DNA of 64,000 bases from Atrichornis clamosus. Lineage: Eukaryota; Chordata; Aves; Passeriformes; Menuridae. The translations under genes were made by a program, and so were the position numbers. The DNA lies in assembly GCA_013400975.1 (NCBI GenBank), contig WBMZ01003297.1, forward strand, positions 1 to 64,000, written 5' to 3'. The notes under the pieces are model-generated. The model saw only the letters and a program-made list of their open reading frames with translations, had not been told where the DNA came from and did not search any database. Below, piece after piece: positions 1 through 11,500 of the stretch; the stretch's first letter is position 1; every line of letters starts with the position of its first letter.

Positions 1-24
1 GGGGAGGGGAGGGGAGAGGGGAGT
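1..24. repeat. GA-rich simple repeat
   Basis: The window opens with a purine tract made of repeated ggggа-type units (gggga, ggggaga). It is low-complexity DNA cut by the window edge, so its true length is unknown. No function is implied. Confidence 0.85.
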
Positions 25-934
25 CTTGATCCAGCAGGGCTCAGTCCCAGCCGGGTCCCCAGACAGTGCAGCAATGTATAAATAAATGGTTGTTTCAAGT
101 ACCTAAAGCTGTTGGTGTGATTTATATCATTACCCTTTATCAAGTGCCGACTAAATGCCATAGCCTTTTAATACAATTTCTTGTGCTCTTGTGTCAATTT
201 TTGGAGTGTTTTAGGGCACTGAAATTCATTATAGATATGACTACAGTGACATTTGGTTTAATTAATTTCTCTATTATGTCACAGCTTGAATGAGAAGCAA
301 TCAGATGTTATTAAAATATGAGAGCACTATGCTTATTTCATAGTTTGGAAGAATCTTCAATTTGCTTATGGAACTACCTTGGAAGTTGATATGCAAAAAC
401 ACCCACTCCTGAAGGGTGTTTGGGGCTTTTTATTTTATTTTTCTTATGGCAGAATATGGTGTTGATAAAGTCCTGGTGGTGGTAGGGCCTCCTTGTTCTT
501 GCTTTGACCAGGTACAGTGGGATTCCTGTATTACAACGGGGATTTTTTGGGATTGCTGCTAAAAAATATATTGATTACAATTATCAAAGGGGAAAATTAA
601 GTTCAGCTTTTCAGATGACTTATCCCATGTCCAAGAAATCAAGGATAAATGTGACAGCAAAGCTATCTAACCCTAACGCTGGTTGAATCCCACCCCTGCA
701 GTGGAATTCCATGTGCAGAATTCCTCTGGTCCAGTGCCCTGCCCAAGCTAGGCCAGTCCCAACAGCCACAGTGACAGGGCTATAGCTGGGACTCAGGGCT
801 GTGGAGGCCACTGGGAAAAAGAAGCCAGAAAAAGGTTTCCCGTCGTGGCTGTTACTCCATCCTGCCAGTGACGGTACGTAAGGAGCGTCTCGTTCTTGTC
901 ATTCTTCACAATGTGGTTTAGTGGGAATGATTTT
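25..934. other. Intergenic DNA, nothing recognised
   Basis: AT-rich sequence with short overlapping open frames on both strands and no recognisable protein, RNA or transposon. The stretch at about 640-800 is somewhat richer in GC but shows no repeat signature that I know. Confidence 0.6.
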
Positions 935-1321
935 GGCCCCTTCAGGACAAGAAAGACATTGATGAGCTGGAGCATGTCCAGACCAGGGCAGCAAAGCTGG
1001 TGAAGGGGTGGGAGGAGGTTGTTTCCAAGTGGGTGTCAGGATTTTCTCCCAGGTAACAAGCGACAGGACAAGAGGAAATTGCCTTCTTGGAAAGAAGAAA
1101 AAATCTGGAAAAATTTCTTCATGGAAAAGGTTGTCAAGAAGTGAAACAGGCTGCCCAGGGAAGTGGTTTAATCGCCATCCCTGGAAGTGTTCAAAAAAAA
1201 CATGGATGTGGCACTTGAGGACATGATTTAATGATGAACTGGGCAGTGGCGCTGGGTGGAGATTTGGACTTGATGATCTTAGAGGTCTTTTCCAACCTCA
1301 ACAATTCCATGATTCAGTGAT
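935..1321 (+). mobile_element. CR1 LINE, 3' end, internally deleted
   Basis: The 3' part of a CR1 non-LTR retrotransposon: the end of ORF2 plus the 3' UTR. Landmarks in order are 'acattgatgagctggagcat', 'ctcccaggtaacaagcgaca', 'caggctgcccaggg', 'catccctggaagtgttcaa' and 'gacttgatgatcttagaggt', ending in the tail 'ttccatgattcagtgat'. Compared with the copy at 17461-17913, about 110 bp is missing between the 'gtgaaggggtggg' area and 'aggaggttgtttcc'. It is 5'-truncated and dead, as most avian CR1 copies are. Confidence 0.92.
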
Positions 1322-1328
1322 GGTATTT

Positions 1329-1386
1329 GGTCAACAGCTGGACTTGATGATCTCGGAGGTCCTTTCCAACCTTAATGTTTCTCTGA
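1329..1386 (+). mobile_element. Second CR1 3' tail, tandem to the first
   Basis: A second copy of the CR1 3'-UTR tail ('ggacttgatgatctcggagg', then 'cctttccaaccttaatg') starts 74 bp after the equivalent point of the preceding element. It may be a partial tandem duplication of the tail, or a separate, extremely truncated insertion into the older tail. Confidence 0.75.
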
Positions 1387-2346
1387 TAAAGCACATCTGC
1401 AGCAGTGAGGACAGGTGAGTTTGGCCACTGTGATATCTGACGAAACAACACCAAGGAACTCCTGGTGAAACCTTGACCTTTTCCTAGTCCAGACTGGTCA
1501 GAATCCAGATGCAGGTGCCTGAAGAGATGTTAAAAGGTAGATTGCAGCCCCTTACTCATCAGCATCAACCTCTAGCTGACATCTGGAGTGCTGAGGCATT
1601 ATCTAAAAATACATCTGAGTAGCTGTGCAACAAAATCAGGCTTCTCGCCAGACACCGTGGTGGTCATTGTGGTCTTTCAGGGCAGGGGCTGGGCTCACTT
1701 TTTAGGCAATATGCAAGAATTTAGTCTTCTGGAAATGGGAAACCTACCTTCAGTCCTTTCTGTCCCTGAAAAATCTGTAACCTACAGGTTGGACCCTGGA
1801 GAGGGATTGAACAACCTCGGCGTGCAAAATAAATAAATAGAAATCAAAATGCACCGAGTCAGAGACCTGAGGCTTGTAGACACACCCGTGCATGGTAATC
1901 CCTGAAAAGCCAACTCTCAGGGGACACTGAGGTGCCACTGCCACTGTCTGGTTTGCATTTTTCCAAGTGACTTTTTAGCACAGCAGTCAAAAACCCCCAA
2001 TATCTCCCATTCCTTGCCACAAGTTGGCATATTCCTGTTCCTCAGGGATTTATTTAACAGTAAAAATTAGCAGGTAGGTTCAAGGAGAAAAGCTTTAGCT
2101 CATGCTGATAAATGACACTGCTTGGATGGGAAGTAATTAAGACCTTGATGATAAGTTTAGCTCAGGAGACTGAGGAAACAGAAATAACACCCAGTATTTG
2201 CAGTCATTAGGCACTGGAGTATTTTGCCAATTAAAATCCTACAGTGAAGGGAATGCATGAAGCACTTGCAAGGTGATGACTCACACAAACCTGCTAATGG
2301 AGAATTTTTCATGCCTTCACAACTAGATTTCTTCTCACCTGATCCC
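1387..2346. other. Intergenic DNA, nothing recognised
   Basis: No gene, RNA or transposon recognised. Two overlapping frames of 82 and 64 codons on opposite strands at 1588-1944 show no protein-like pattern and are taken as chance. Confidence 0.6.
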
Positions 2347-2652
2347 CGCGTAATAACACCAGATTCGGTCTACGCTGAATTTAAATAACCTGGGGAGATA
2401 AAGAATCCATACTCCTCTAAAAATACACCAGAACAACAAGTTCAATTGCCGGTGTTAACTTACAAAATCCCAAAAGCTAAATGATGTTGATGAATATTTT
2501 CAGGTGCTGCCTGGGTAGTTTTTGGTGTGGTTCAGACCATGCTGTCAAACTTACATAATAGAATGGGCCAGTCTGATACTACTGCTAACATAATATCTTT
2601 TTTTTTTTTAAGGGAAAAATAATAAAGGAAAAGAAGTGAAGAAAAAAAGTAT
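2347..2652. repeat. 306-bp direct duplicate, copy 1
   Basis: This stretch is repeated base for base at 2654-2959, including a run of 12 T and a run of 7 A. The two copies are separated only by one N at 2653. Perfect identity through homopolymers and a one-base gap at the junction point to two overlapping contig ends placed end to end, not to a biological duplication. Confidence 0.97.
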
Positions 2653-2653
2653 N
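2653..2653. other. Assembly gap (single N)
   Basis: A single undetermined base sits exactly at the junction between the two identical 306-bp copies. It is most simply a gap placeholder left when scaffolding failed to merge overlapping contigs. Confidence 0.95.
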
Positions 2654-2959
2654 CGCGTAATAACACCAGATTCGGTCTACGCTGAATTTAAATAACCTGG
2701 GGAGATAAAGAATCCATACTCCTCTAAAAATACACCAGAACAACAAGTTCAATTGCCGGTGTTAACTTACAAAATCCCAAAAGCTAAATGATGTTGATGA
2801 ATATTTTCAGGTGCTGCCTGGGTAGTTTTTGGTGTGGTTCAGACCATGCTGTCAAACTTACATAATAGAATGGGCCAGTCTGATACTACTGCTAACATAA
2901 TATCTTTTTTTTTTTTAAGGGAAAAATAATAAAGGAAAAGAAGTGAAGAAAAAAAGTAT
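2654..2959. repeat. 306-bp direct duplicate, copy 2
   Basis: Identical to 2347-2652 at an offset of 307 bases. Only the sequence before copy 1 and after copy 2 is unique, as expected if a single genomic segment was represented twice. Confidence 0.97.
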
Positions 2960-2975
2960 AATCAAATGAAAGGGG

Positions 2976-3019
2976 TAAAAACTAAAAAAAAAAAAAGAAG
3001 AAGGAAAAAAAAGAAAAAT
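2976..3019. repeat. A-rich low-complexity tract
   Basis: A run of A interrupted by G and T (aaaactaaaaaaaaaaaaa, then gaagaaggaaaaaaaag). It could be a decayed poly-A-type tract, but no element is recognisable next to it. Confidence 0.8.
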
Positions 3020-3465
3020 TTTTCTTGCAGCATAAAAGCTTTTCAATAAATTTGAAATGAGTATATGCCATATGGGGGTCATTTTACACAGCATGAGACT
3101 TGTTTTGACTCCTGATACCCAACTTAATTTCAGATGCTTTGATTATTATAAACATTTCACACAAGAAAACCTTTCTTAAGTCTTAAGACTACCTATTCCA
3201 AGTCAGTCAATATTTTAAAGACTCCTAAAAAAAAAAGAATTACCTTTATGCTTTATTTCCCGGACTGCCTAGAAGGAAATTTACATGGAGTTCCTAAGCA
3301 GTAATGTAAAAGTTAGAAAGAAAAGTGCAGTAACTTGTATTTTAAACCATTATTTCAAAAACAGGCCTTTCTCTTTTTTTTTCCCAGGTTTACCCCACCT
3401 TCCTAAAAGCAGATTAATTGGCTGTATTGCCATGAGGTTAATAGTGATATTCTTCTTAACACCTG
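3020..3465. other. Intergenic DNA, nothing recognised
   Basis: AT-rich DNA without recognisable features apart from short A or T runs. Confidence 0.55.
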
Positions 3466-3576
3466 AACGTGGCACTCAGTGCTCTGGTCCAGTGGACAAG
3501 GCAGTGATCAGTTAAAGGTTGGACTCGATGATCCCCCAGGACTTTTCCAACCAAATTGGTTCTATAATTCTGTGGT
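3466..3576 (+). mobile_element. CR1 LINE 3'-UTR fragment
   Basis: The last ~110 bp of a CR1 element. It contains 'ggcactcagtgctctggtcc', 'ggttggactcgatgatc', 'cttttccaacc' and the terminal 'ttctataattctgtgg'. The coding part is entirely missing through 5' truncation. Confidence 0.9.
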
Positions 3577-6500
3577 TCACTTTGTTGCACAGGCACTCAC
3601 ATTCTGTGCCTGTTGAAAAACCACTTGAACTTTACTGGGATAAAATTCACTTAAAAATTAAAATTCACCTGAGAACCCACTGGCATTTTGTTGGGATCTG
3701 TGCCTAGGGATCTTTGCTCAGGTCTCACAAACACCTGGGTGGTGGCCCCGTGTGTGCAGTCCCACTCCTGCATGATTCACTGTTATCATCTTAAAATGTG
3801 CACAAATCACTCCCTAAACGTAATAAATATGTGGAAAGGACTGTGTTACGTGGCCATTTCTGCAATTGCAGGAAGAGTTTCTGTACAAGTCTCTTTTCTG
3901 CATCCACTGATCAAGACAATCAGCTGCCCGCTGACCTTTTCTTCATTATTATCTGCTGCCATTACAGTGGCTGGTCACCACTGAAGCCCAAAACACTAAA
4001 AGTTTAAGTGTTCCACCACTTGTTGCCATAAACATCCATAGAAAATGTAAAGGTTGTGTTTTATCCCATTTAGCAATTAAGGAAAATGAGCATAACATTT
4101 TGCACTGTGCTGCTTTGGTTTAGGGAATTCACCAACTCACCTCTGCTTATTTTAAAGAAGGACATAAAAAGCTGGCACTCTGCTTTTATCTTCAGCTTTA
4201 AAATGTAGAGAGATAAAACAGCAAAAGAAAATCCCTAAATATATTATAATCAAGAGATAATCCAAAAGGCTTCATTTAAACAGATTTTTAAGATGCTGCA
4301 GCAATCTAAAGGTTATATAAACTTCAGGTAAGCTTCTTAATATAGGTGTTTAAGCATTATGGAGGTTTGATTTTTAACTTAGTGTTGTACAAAAAAGGCC
4401 CTTAGCCTAGCAAATATATGAGTTAAATTTAAATGCTAAACAGAGATTATTGGTTATTAAAGCCACCATAAAGTACAGATATCTTGGTAGCTAACATGAG
4501 TCACCCAAACTTAAGACTTTGGGCAGAGATTTCTTTCAAAATGTCCATATTTCTGAGGGAAAAAAATTAATTAAGAATAGATTAGCATGTTCCCAGAATG
4601 AAAATGCATTCAGATAATGTACAGTGCCATAAAGAGAAGGATATTACTCATTCTTTTCTACAGGGTTTAATCTTTCCTTATTAAAATAAAATTTAAAAAA
4701 AATCAGCAGACCTTAGCCTCTCTGTTATCCACCACAACATAAAGCCTTTGTGAATAATTTGGTTTAAATAAACACCCAGCAATATATTGGAAATGGAGAT
4801 GTTTCTTTCTGATTCCAGAAGCAAGAGCTTACAGGAACCTGTTAGTGCCCTGGTCAAGAAGATTAAACTTTAAACTTTTAAGATATTAATCGACAACAGG
4901 TTTTTTGTTTCTCATTGGTGAACAGTTCTTTAGAGAGGTTCTGAGAGCTCACAATACAACCAGTGCATGTCTTAGAAAGGATGTTTTGGAAGAATAGAGG
5001 AAGCCAAACCAAACAACTTTCAAGAGAAAAGCAGAGTATTTGAGGAGACGTGAGCTAACAGGGTCACTGCTCTGCACAGCAGGAGCACGAGGGATTTACT
5101 CTGGTCACAGACCCTCCAGGAGAAAATTGGTGCAAATATGGAGGAGATTTACACCGGGTTTGCTCCTAACAACCACCCACTTGCCAGTCCCAGTCCTGCA
5201 AGAATAGACAGGCAAAGAGGAGCATCAGGAGCCGAGGATTAACATTGGCCTTGCTGTGTCATGAATCTTCCCAGTGGAGTTTTCCTCTTTGATCTTAAAC
5301 TTCATTCTCAGAGGGAATTAATTATCTATGATCATTGCCAAATGAAAGCACTTGGAGCTGTTGTCACTGAAAATGTATCTATTAATGTTTATGGACATTC
5401 CCAAGAAGCTTCCAGTTTCTACAGCAATTGAAAAGTAGGGAAAATAATAATTTTTAACAAACAGAATCTTTAAATCTGCTCTTGTTTTCTTTCAACCAAG
5501 AATGTTCATTCCATGGTGATTTGTGTCATTTACAAGACCATCTACTTATACAAAAATCAGATTTTACTCCTGTAGTTTTGTGCTGCTAAAAGTGTTCTTT
5601 GTCCTTTTGCAGCTCTTTCTGCAGAAATCCTGTCTTGCACAAGGCAGGTAAATAATATATTTAATTATCTTTGTGATGCCAAGTGCAGCACGAAGTTGGT
5701 GTGGGGTAGCATTCAGAGATATCAAAACAGCTCCCTGGAACAGATTTCTTTGAGATTTTACATTACATGTCTTCTCTCAAAATGTCATTTGGCTTTATGA
5801 GAATCCTGGATTGTAACTTTTCAGAGTAATGAATAAAAGACATGACTCATGGTTACTTTTTCTTCCTTTTTTTTTTGGAAGAGGGGGGTGAGTGGGCTCT
5901 TAATGCAGTTACTTGAAATATGATGTGTTTGTGAGAACTTTATTTAATCCAACAGGGATCAGGGCAGTAAATCAATGCTAATCAGGTAATACACCCAGGG
6001 GAAATTGGAGCCATTGCCACATTTATTTGTTACTTTTATGAGCTCATCCAGTTAATTAATTATTATAAAACTCACAGTGTTTCAGAGTGGGACCCTCTAA
6101 GGACTTTTCTCCTGTTTACAGTGCGCCTAAAATGTTTTCCATTTCACAGCAAAGGTGCAAATGTCTTGAAGTGCTTCCAATTCCCAGTAGCTACACAAGA
6201 CAATATTTCAAATAAGTATTATGAGATGAGATCGAGCCAGAGAAACAAGTTGCTATAAAGCAATTAGGCATGAATTTTTCGCCTGTTAGTTATCTTGCGA
6301 TATCTGTTCTCATGCATAGTTTTTAATCAAAAAAGTGGGCCATAATTTGGTTACCAGGCTCTACAGGACCGGGACAAATTCGGGTTGAGCTTTCCTAAGG
6401 ACTAGACCAGCTGCAAAGGGATCCAAAGAAATGTAAATGGATCTAAGGAGCTGTAAATCCACATCCTGCTGAGCTTATTCTGCCAAAAGAAAAAAATCTG

Positions 6501-8286
6501 ATGGATAAAAGAAGATGAAAAACAAGTCCAGGTGTAATTCTGCCTGCATTCTGGAAAAGCCTGGACCTGGCTCAATCACCTCTGCATCACCCTTCAAAAT
6601 GCTTCAAAACTGCATCCAAATAAAAGATTTCTAATCATAACTTACATAAGATTCCAGAAGATTTTAGGACTAAACAACAGCTTGAATTATATTTTCACCA
6701 GAGGCTCTGTACTGTTGTTGTATGAAGATGCTGCTCCTTCAGAGTACTTTAATTCTTCACTGAATTTTGAGGATGCACATCATGGAATCTGAACGTTGTT
6801 TCCAGTGCAATCCACAAATACACACCTTTTTTACATGTATTAATTGTGGCTAACTGCTCTGGGCTTTTCCTGTGGGAAACTGCAGCTGAGAACTTTCTAC
6901 CTGGGGACAAAAGCTAAAATAAAACGCATAGACTCTTCATACAGACAGGGAAGATGAAAATATTTTATCCATTGAACTCTGAGTTATGCTGGGTAAAAAA
7001 AAAAAAGAGGTGGAAAAGAAAAGAAAGCACCAATAGATAACACAGAAGTAACTAAATTATAATCACATGGTTGGTATGTTCATCTTTGAAGGATTTGCTG
7101 ACAGGTTTCTCTAGAAAACAGTTTTGAGCAGCAGAAAGCAGAGTAGTCCTGACAAGAGGTCTCTCTCTCAGAATTCTGACACAGAGAAGTTGGAGAAGTT
7201 GAGATTTGGTTAATGGGAGCCCAGATGTCCTTCTCTTCCTACCCAAACTGCTGGAAAAGTGTTGCATGAGTCCTAAGGATCTACAAGAAGTGAAAGATGA
7301 GGGCATTTCCTGCAGCGAAAAGTGGATTCAGGAGTGCCAAAGCTCCTGCCTCCATGTGCCACCACCTCCACCTCCACTTACTGAGGGAAAGACCCAAACT
7401 TGCAAAGACAGCTACTACAAACTACCTCAAACCTAAACAAAATAGTAGGCTTTTAAAAATTGTCCCAAACTTTAAACCCTATGACTTGCTATTGAGTTCA
7501 TTTTCAGTCTGTCTATTATATTTTCATTTCCTTCTTCCTAGAAAGAAACAATAGCCTTCTGTGCAGGAAGAGTACACTCTGTTGCTGTCACCTGGTTTTT
7601 AACTCAGATTCCAGGATTTTCTCCTTTATTTTAGCTTTTCCGTTCTTTTTCTGGGCAAGTGAGTTCTCAATCCTAACTTTCTCAATGCATTCCTAGTACA
7701 TCTTGTTTTAATTTAGTACTTGTTTGATTTTGATAAATAGTACAGGGGAAGTTGTCTAAAGTGATGTGAAGTAAGTTTTGAAAACAGTTGCAGTATTTAG
7801 AATGGTAATTGGATTGGCCAGAGATGAGTCATAAGTAATGAAATGCAAAGAATAAAAATCTGATGCTATCTTGTTTGGCTGAAACAGAGTTTTATTCCTC
7901 CAGGCCAAACAGAGTCAATGATTTTGTCTTCTACCTTCTATTTTATTTTATTTTTTGTTATGTGTTTAATATAATGGGATTATGCATCATGCTAAGAGGG
8001 AAACATGGTTGTTATGAGCTTGCTCTAAAAACATAGCTATTTTTGGTTATGATCTCAGAATTACTCTTTTTCAAGTCAAAGTCAATTCATTGCCTGTATA
8101 ACATTATTACATTAATATCACCTGTAAGATTTATGGAAAGCAGCAATGAAGTAATAAATATGACCCTTCTGATATCAACCACCATTCACAAGGGATAATA
8201 CAAAAACATAACTTGTTTTTACAAAGTCAGGCGCCAAAAAGAGAAGTTTCAAAACCATACTTAAGTACATGCAAGAAGAAATACAG
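3577..8286. other. 4.7 kb of unique AT-rich DNA
   Basis: No transposon, RNA or exon recognised. Minor low-complexity pieces are an A-rich tract at about 6990-7026, a short (ccacct) run at 7357-7377 and a (ttta) run at 7939-7958. The part at 5980-6370 contains homeodomain-type TAATTA cores and several isolated CpGs in AT-rich surroundings. That is compatible with, but not evidence for, a conserved noncoding element. Confidence 0.5.
7939..7958. repeat. (TTTA)n short repeat
   Basis: A short T-rich tetranucleotide run, too short to be more than a minor microsatellite. Confidence 0.7.
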
Positions 8287-8553
8287 AGGCAGACAAGAAC
8301 CAGAGGAAACGGCCTCAAGCTGGGACAGGAGAGGGTTAGATGAGATATCATGAAAAAAATCTTCACCGAAAGTCAGGCATTGGAACAGGCTGTTCAGGGT
8401 AGAGGTAGAATCACCATCCCTGGGAGTGTTCAAGGCTTGTGGATGTGGCACTTGGAAAGGTGATTTAGTGGTGAACGTAGTGATGATGAGGTTACAGCTG
8501 GACTGGAGGATCTTAGAAGGCTTTTCCCACCTAAACATTCAAAAAGTCTATGA
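8287..8553 (+). mobile_element. CR1 LINE, 3' end
   Basis: A degenerate 3' CR1 fragment with ordered landmarks 'gaggaaacggcctcaagctg', 'caggcattggaacaggctgt', 'catccctgggagtgttcaag', 'gtggatgtggcacttgg', 'tggactggaggatcttagaa' and 'cttttcccacctaaacattc'. The end of ORF2 is broken and no reading frame survives. A minus-strand CR1 lies about 1 kb downstream. Confidence 0.9.
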
Positions 8554-9548
8554 AATAAATGGAGGGAGAAGCCCCAGCTCTGTGGCACACATAAATATAT
8601 GTGTCTGGGGTCCAGCTGAAGAGCGGGAAGGATGTACAGGGAAAATATATAAAAGCCTCCAGCCCTCACAGGTCTGAGCTGCCAGAAAAGGAGCTGCACC
8701 CAGCACAGAGACACCCAGGGTGCTGGGGATGTTGGTTTCCAGCCCAAAATTCACTGAACTGGATAATGTGGACTCAACACCATTCCTATCATGGCACCCA
8801 GAGGAATGGGGGCAGCAGCCCTGGAGGGGAGAAACTCTTGCTGGGTTTTCCTCCTCTGGAAATGCAACCATCCCCCTCCAAATGCAGCCACCTTTTGGGG
8901 TGTAGCAGGATATCAACTCAAGCGTATCAACAGCAAATAACTCAGAGAAGAATATGAAAACTGCATATTCAAATTGCCTCATTTATTTTTATTGTATTTT
9001 TCTTTTAACAATAAGAAACCGTTATCCCACTTACATTATATTCAAGGAAAAAACCCAATACCCTGGGTTTGATTGGGCTATCAAAGACTTATGGCACTTT
9101 AAGAACCTTGAAAATGAATATTAAATGATTGTAAGGTCAGACCTGCAGCAGTATTTAACAATGTAGATCTGTTGTAGATTTGAATGAGGTATAGAAAATA
9201 AGAATACTTAATGAATTGTCAGGTCTCATTGCCTTTGGCAGCCTCTTCCTCCTACAGTGCTCTGAGACATGACAGTGTGAGGACATAACTGAGGGTGCCA
9301 CCAGGTCAATGCTGAATTATTTCCATTATGTTCTTGTCTTAAACCTTTGCCCTCTGATACATATATTACTTGTGTGAATTTTCATTACCAAATCTTGTAG
9401 ATTTAAGGTCCTTACCCTTTTCTACAGCAAATTCTCCTTTGCTGTGTCAGACACACTAATTTAGCACAGGGTTTGATTGGGGTTTTCTTTCCAGAGTTTC
9501 TCAAGATGAAGCCCAAGAGATGTAATTGTGATTTATTTTTCCTTTTTT
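8554..9548. other. Intergenic DNA between two CR1 copies
   Basis: The stretch at 8560-8920 is relatively GC-rich and open in several frames at once on both strands (up to 144 codons on the minus strand at 8548-8982). None shows a recognisable protein pattern. The rest is AT-rich unique DNA. Confidence 0.5.
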
Positions 9549-9763
9549 CATAGATTCATAGAATGGTTTAGGTTGGGAGGGGTCGTAAAGCCCATCTCAT
9601 TCCATCCCCTGCCACAGGCAGGGACACCTTCCCCTATCCCAGGTTGCTCCAAGCCCCGCCCAACCTGGCCTTGAACACTTCCAAAGGATGTGACACTCAC
9701 AGCTTCTCTGGGCAACCCGTGCCAGTTCCTCTCCACCCTCACAGTAAAGAATGTGATATTCTC
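9549..9763 (-). mobile_element. CR1 LINE, 3' end
   Basis: Seen on the plus strand as the reverse complement of a CR1 3' end. It starts 'catagattcatagaatggtt', followed by 'gcagggacacctt', 'ccaggttgctccaagcc', 'caacctggccttgaacactt' and 'cagcttctctgggcaac'. It is truncated at its 5' side just after the 'caccctcaca' landmark. Confidence 0.93.
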
Positions 9764-9880
9764 TCCTTTTTATTTTTGGTAGATCACGAGAAGCAAGCAA
9801 CAGAAAGGCGTAACATTTCCATCTGATAAAGGCATAACAAAAACAAAATAAGTATATTCAAGGTGGATGCAGTTACTGCT

Positions 9881-9903
9881 GTGGAGTTAAAATTTTACTC
9901 CAC
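9881..9903. repeat. Short inverted repeat (hairpin/cruciform)
   Basis: The arms gtggag and ctccac flank the self-complementary core taaaatttta, with one unpaired T. The whole 23 bp can therefore fold as one near-perfect palindrome. No transcript or binding protein is implied. Confidence 0.8.
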
Positions 9904-10084
9904 ACAGGGACTATGACATGTGACAGCAGAGAATCTACACAACAGATACATGTTTCTGCCTTCAAGCCAACTAAAAGATTAAACTAGAAATAAAGGAAGA
10001 TATTCTTTACCTCATGATGGAAGTGTATTTATGGAATTGAGAAACTTGAATGCAGTTTCAGCTTCACATGTGGTGTGCAGAGGC

Positions 10085-10124
10085 TTCTGATGCATTTTTT
10101 TTCTGATGCATTTTTTTCTGATGC
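10085..10124. repeat. Short tandem repeat, ~16-18 bp unit
   Basis: About two and a half copies of ttctgatgcattttttt, which probably arose by replication slippage. Confidence 0.9.
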
Positions 10125-11319
10125 TTGCAGGACAGACATTGAGTTCCAAGCTGAAACCTTTGCATTTTCATATTCCCTGTGGTGAGTCCTGTGGGAAATG
10201 AGCCTACATGACTTTATGCTTCAGGGGATTTTTGTACTTCTTGGAACACTTTAAACTCCATATTCCTGGAAAGTGAGGTTGTTATGGCAAACCACAGTGA
10301 TAAGGATAGATTTATGGAGAGTACTGTACCTCCTAAATACCCTTAGAGGCCAAATTCTTCTCAGTGTGCATATCCAGCTCATGAGAACTAGCACTGGCAT
10401 ATAGGGGAATTCAAACAACTCTGCAGGGGTGGTCTGGTTGCATTTCCCATTGGACAACATATGCAGTAGTTTCCAGAAAACCACGGGATTAACGCACATG
10501 GACTTGCAAAACCTCAGTAGGGTGCAGTTCCTTTCCAGACGAACTGAGGGAGCATTTGACTGATAAGAATCTGCCAAGAGGGATCAATGTTTTCATTTAT
10601 GTATAATCAATTGCTTCCCTCTTCCAAACATGAACATGAACACTCACATCCCCCCCCTCCTCAGAAGCAAAGCCCCCCTATCCCAGGAGCTTTGAAAACA
10701 TGACAATAAATGAGACTGATTTCAGCTATTTGCAGCATTTTGGAGAGTTATTGCTTGACAACAGTGAGTTAAACCCTGCACTTCTCAAGTTTAATTCACA
10801 GCTTCTCCTGCAAGGAATAGACAAATTCATCCTGGGAAAAGAGTTTAGGAGTTGATTTGCATTAAGCGATTCTGAGCATGTTCATGTAGTTTGCCACTAA
10901 CATCAATCACAGTGAAAAGATCATATATTGAAATGCCTGGAAAAGTTTCCACGTGGAAATAATTTTGCAGAGTTATTGTACAGACAGACAGTGTGAAATT
11001 TATTTGGTTTGTATCTTCCAGGAGACTGCTGTAGGCTTCATTAATCCTAACTAAAAATATCAAGATTTGAGCCTTATATCTGGACTTTTTAACCATAGGG
11101 AAAGACTTAATCTTATAGTGGAAAACCCTGCCTTGGGCAGAATTGAATCATGCCCTGGAAGTGTCCATTTCTCTCCATTGTGCAATGACAATCCAAGCTC
11201 AGACACACACAAGCCCATCACAGACACGAGGAGTGTGGTGAGATGAATCACAGCCCACAGATCAGAAAGGCGAGTTACTACAGCAGCCCTCACCTAACTT
11301 ATCTCTGTACTGCTAAATC

Positions 11320-11500
11320 AATACTTATTTACTACTCCAGTTACTATTAATATGCTTTCTTTTAATACCAAAATATTAATGTTATTTTATAAATTATTGT
11401 ATTATTATTGAAACATATTTTTGCTGCAATTTTTAATGCTAATTATTAATATTTATTAACTTAGCAAGCATTTACTACTAAAATAATAAAAAATATTTGT
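11320..11500. repeat. AT-rich low-complexity segment
   Basis: Dense in tta, att and aat triplets (ttattaatatttattaac and similar) with very few G or C. No regular period is visible. Confidence 0.7.

Noticed and set aside
2347..2959. Biological tandem duplication, or a two-unit CRISPR-like or satellite array
   Set aside because: Only two copies exist, they are perfectly identical, and they are split by a single N. An assembly artefact explains this better.
8548..8982. 144-codon minus-strand and 118-codon plus-strand frames
   Set aside because: They overlap each other on opposite strands, have no recognisable domain, and border a CR1 copy. Considered chance.
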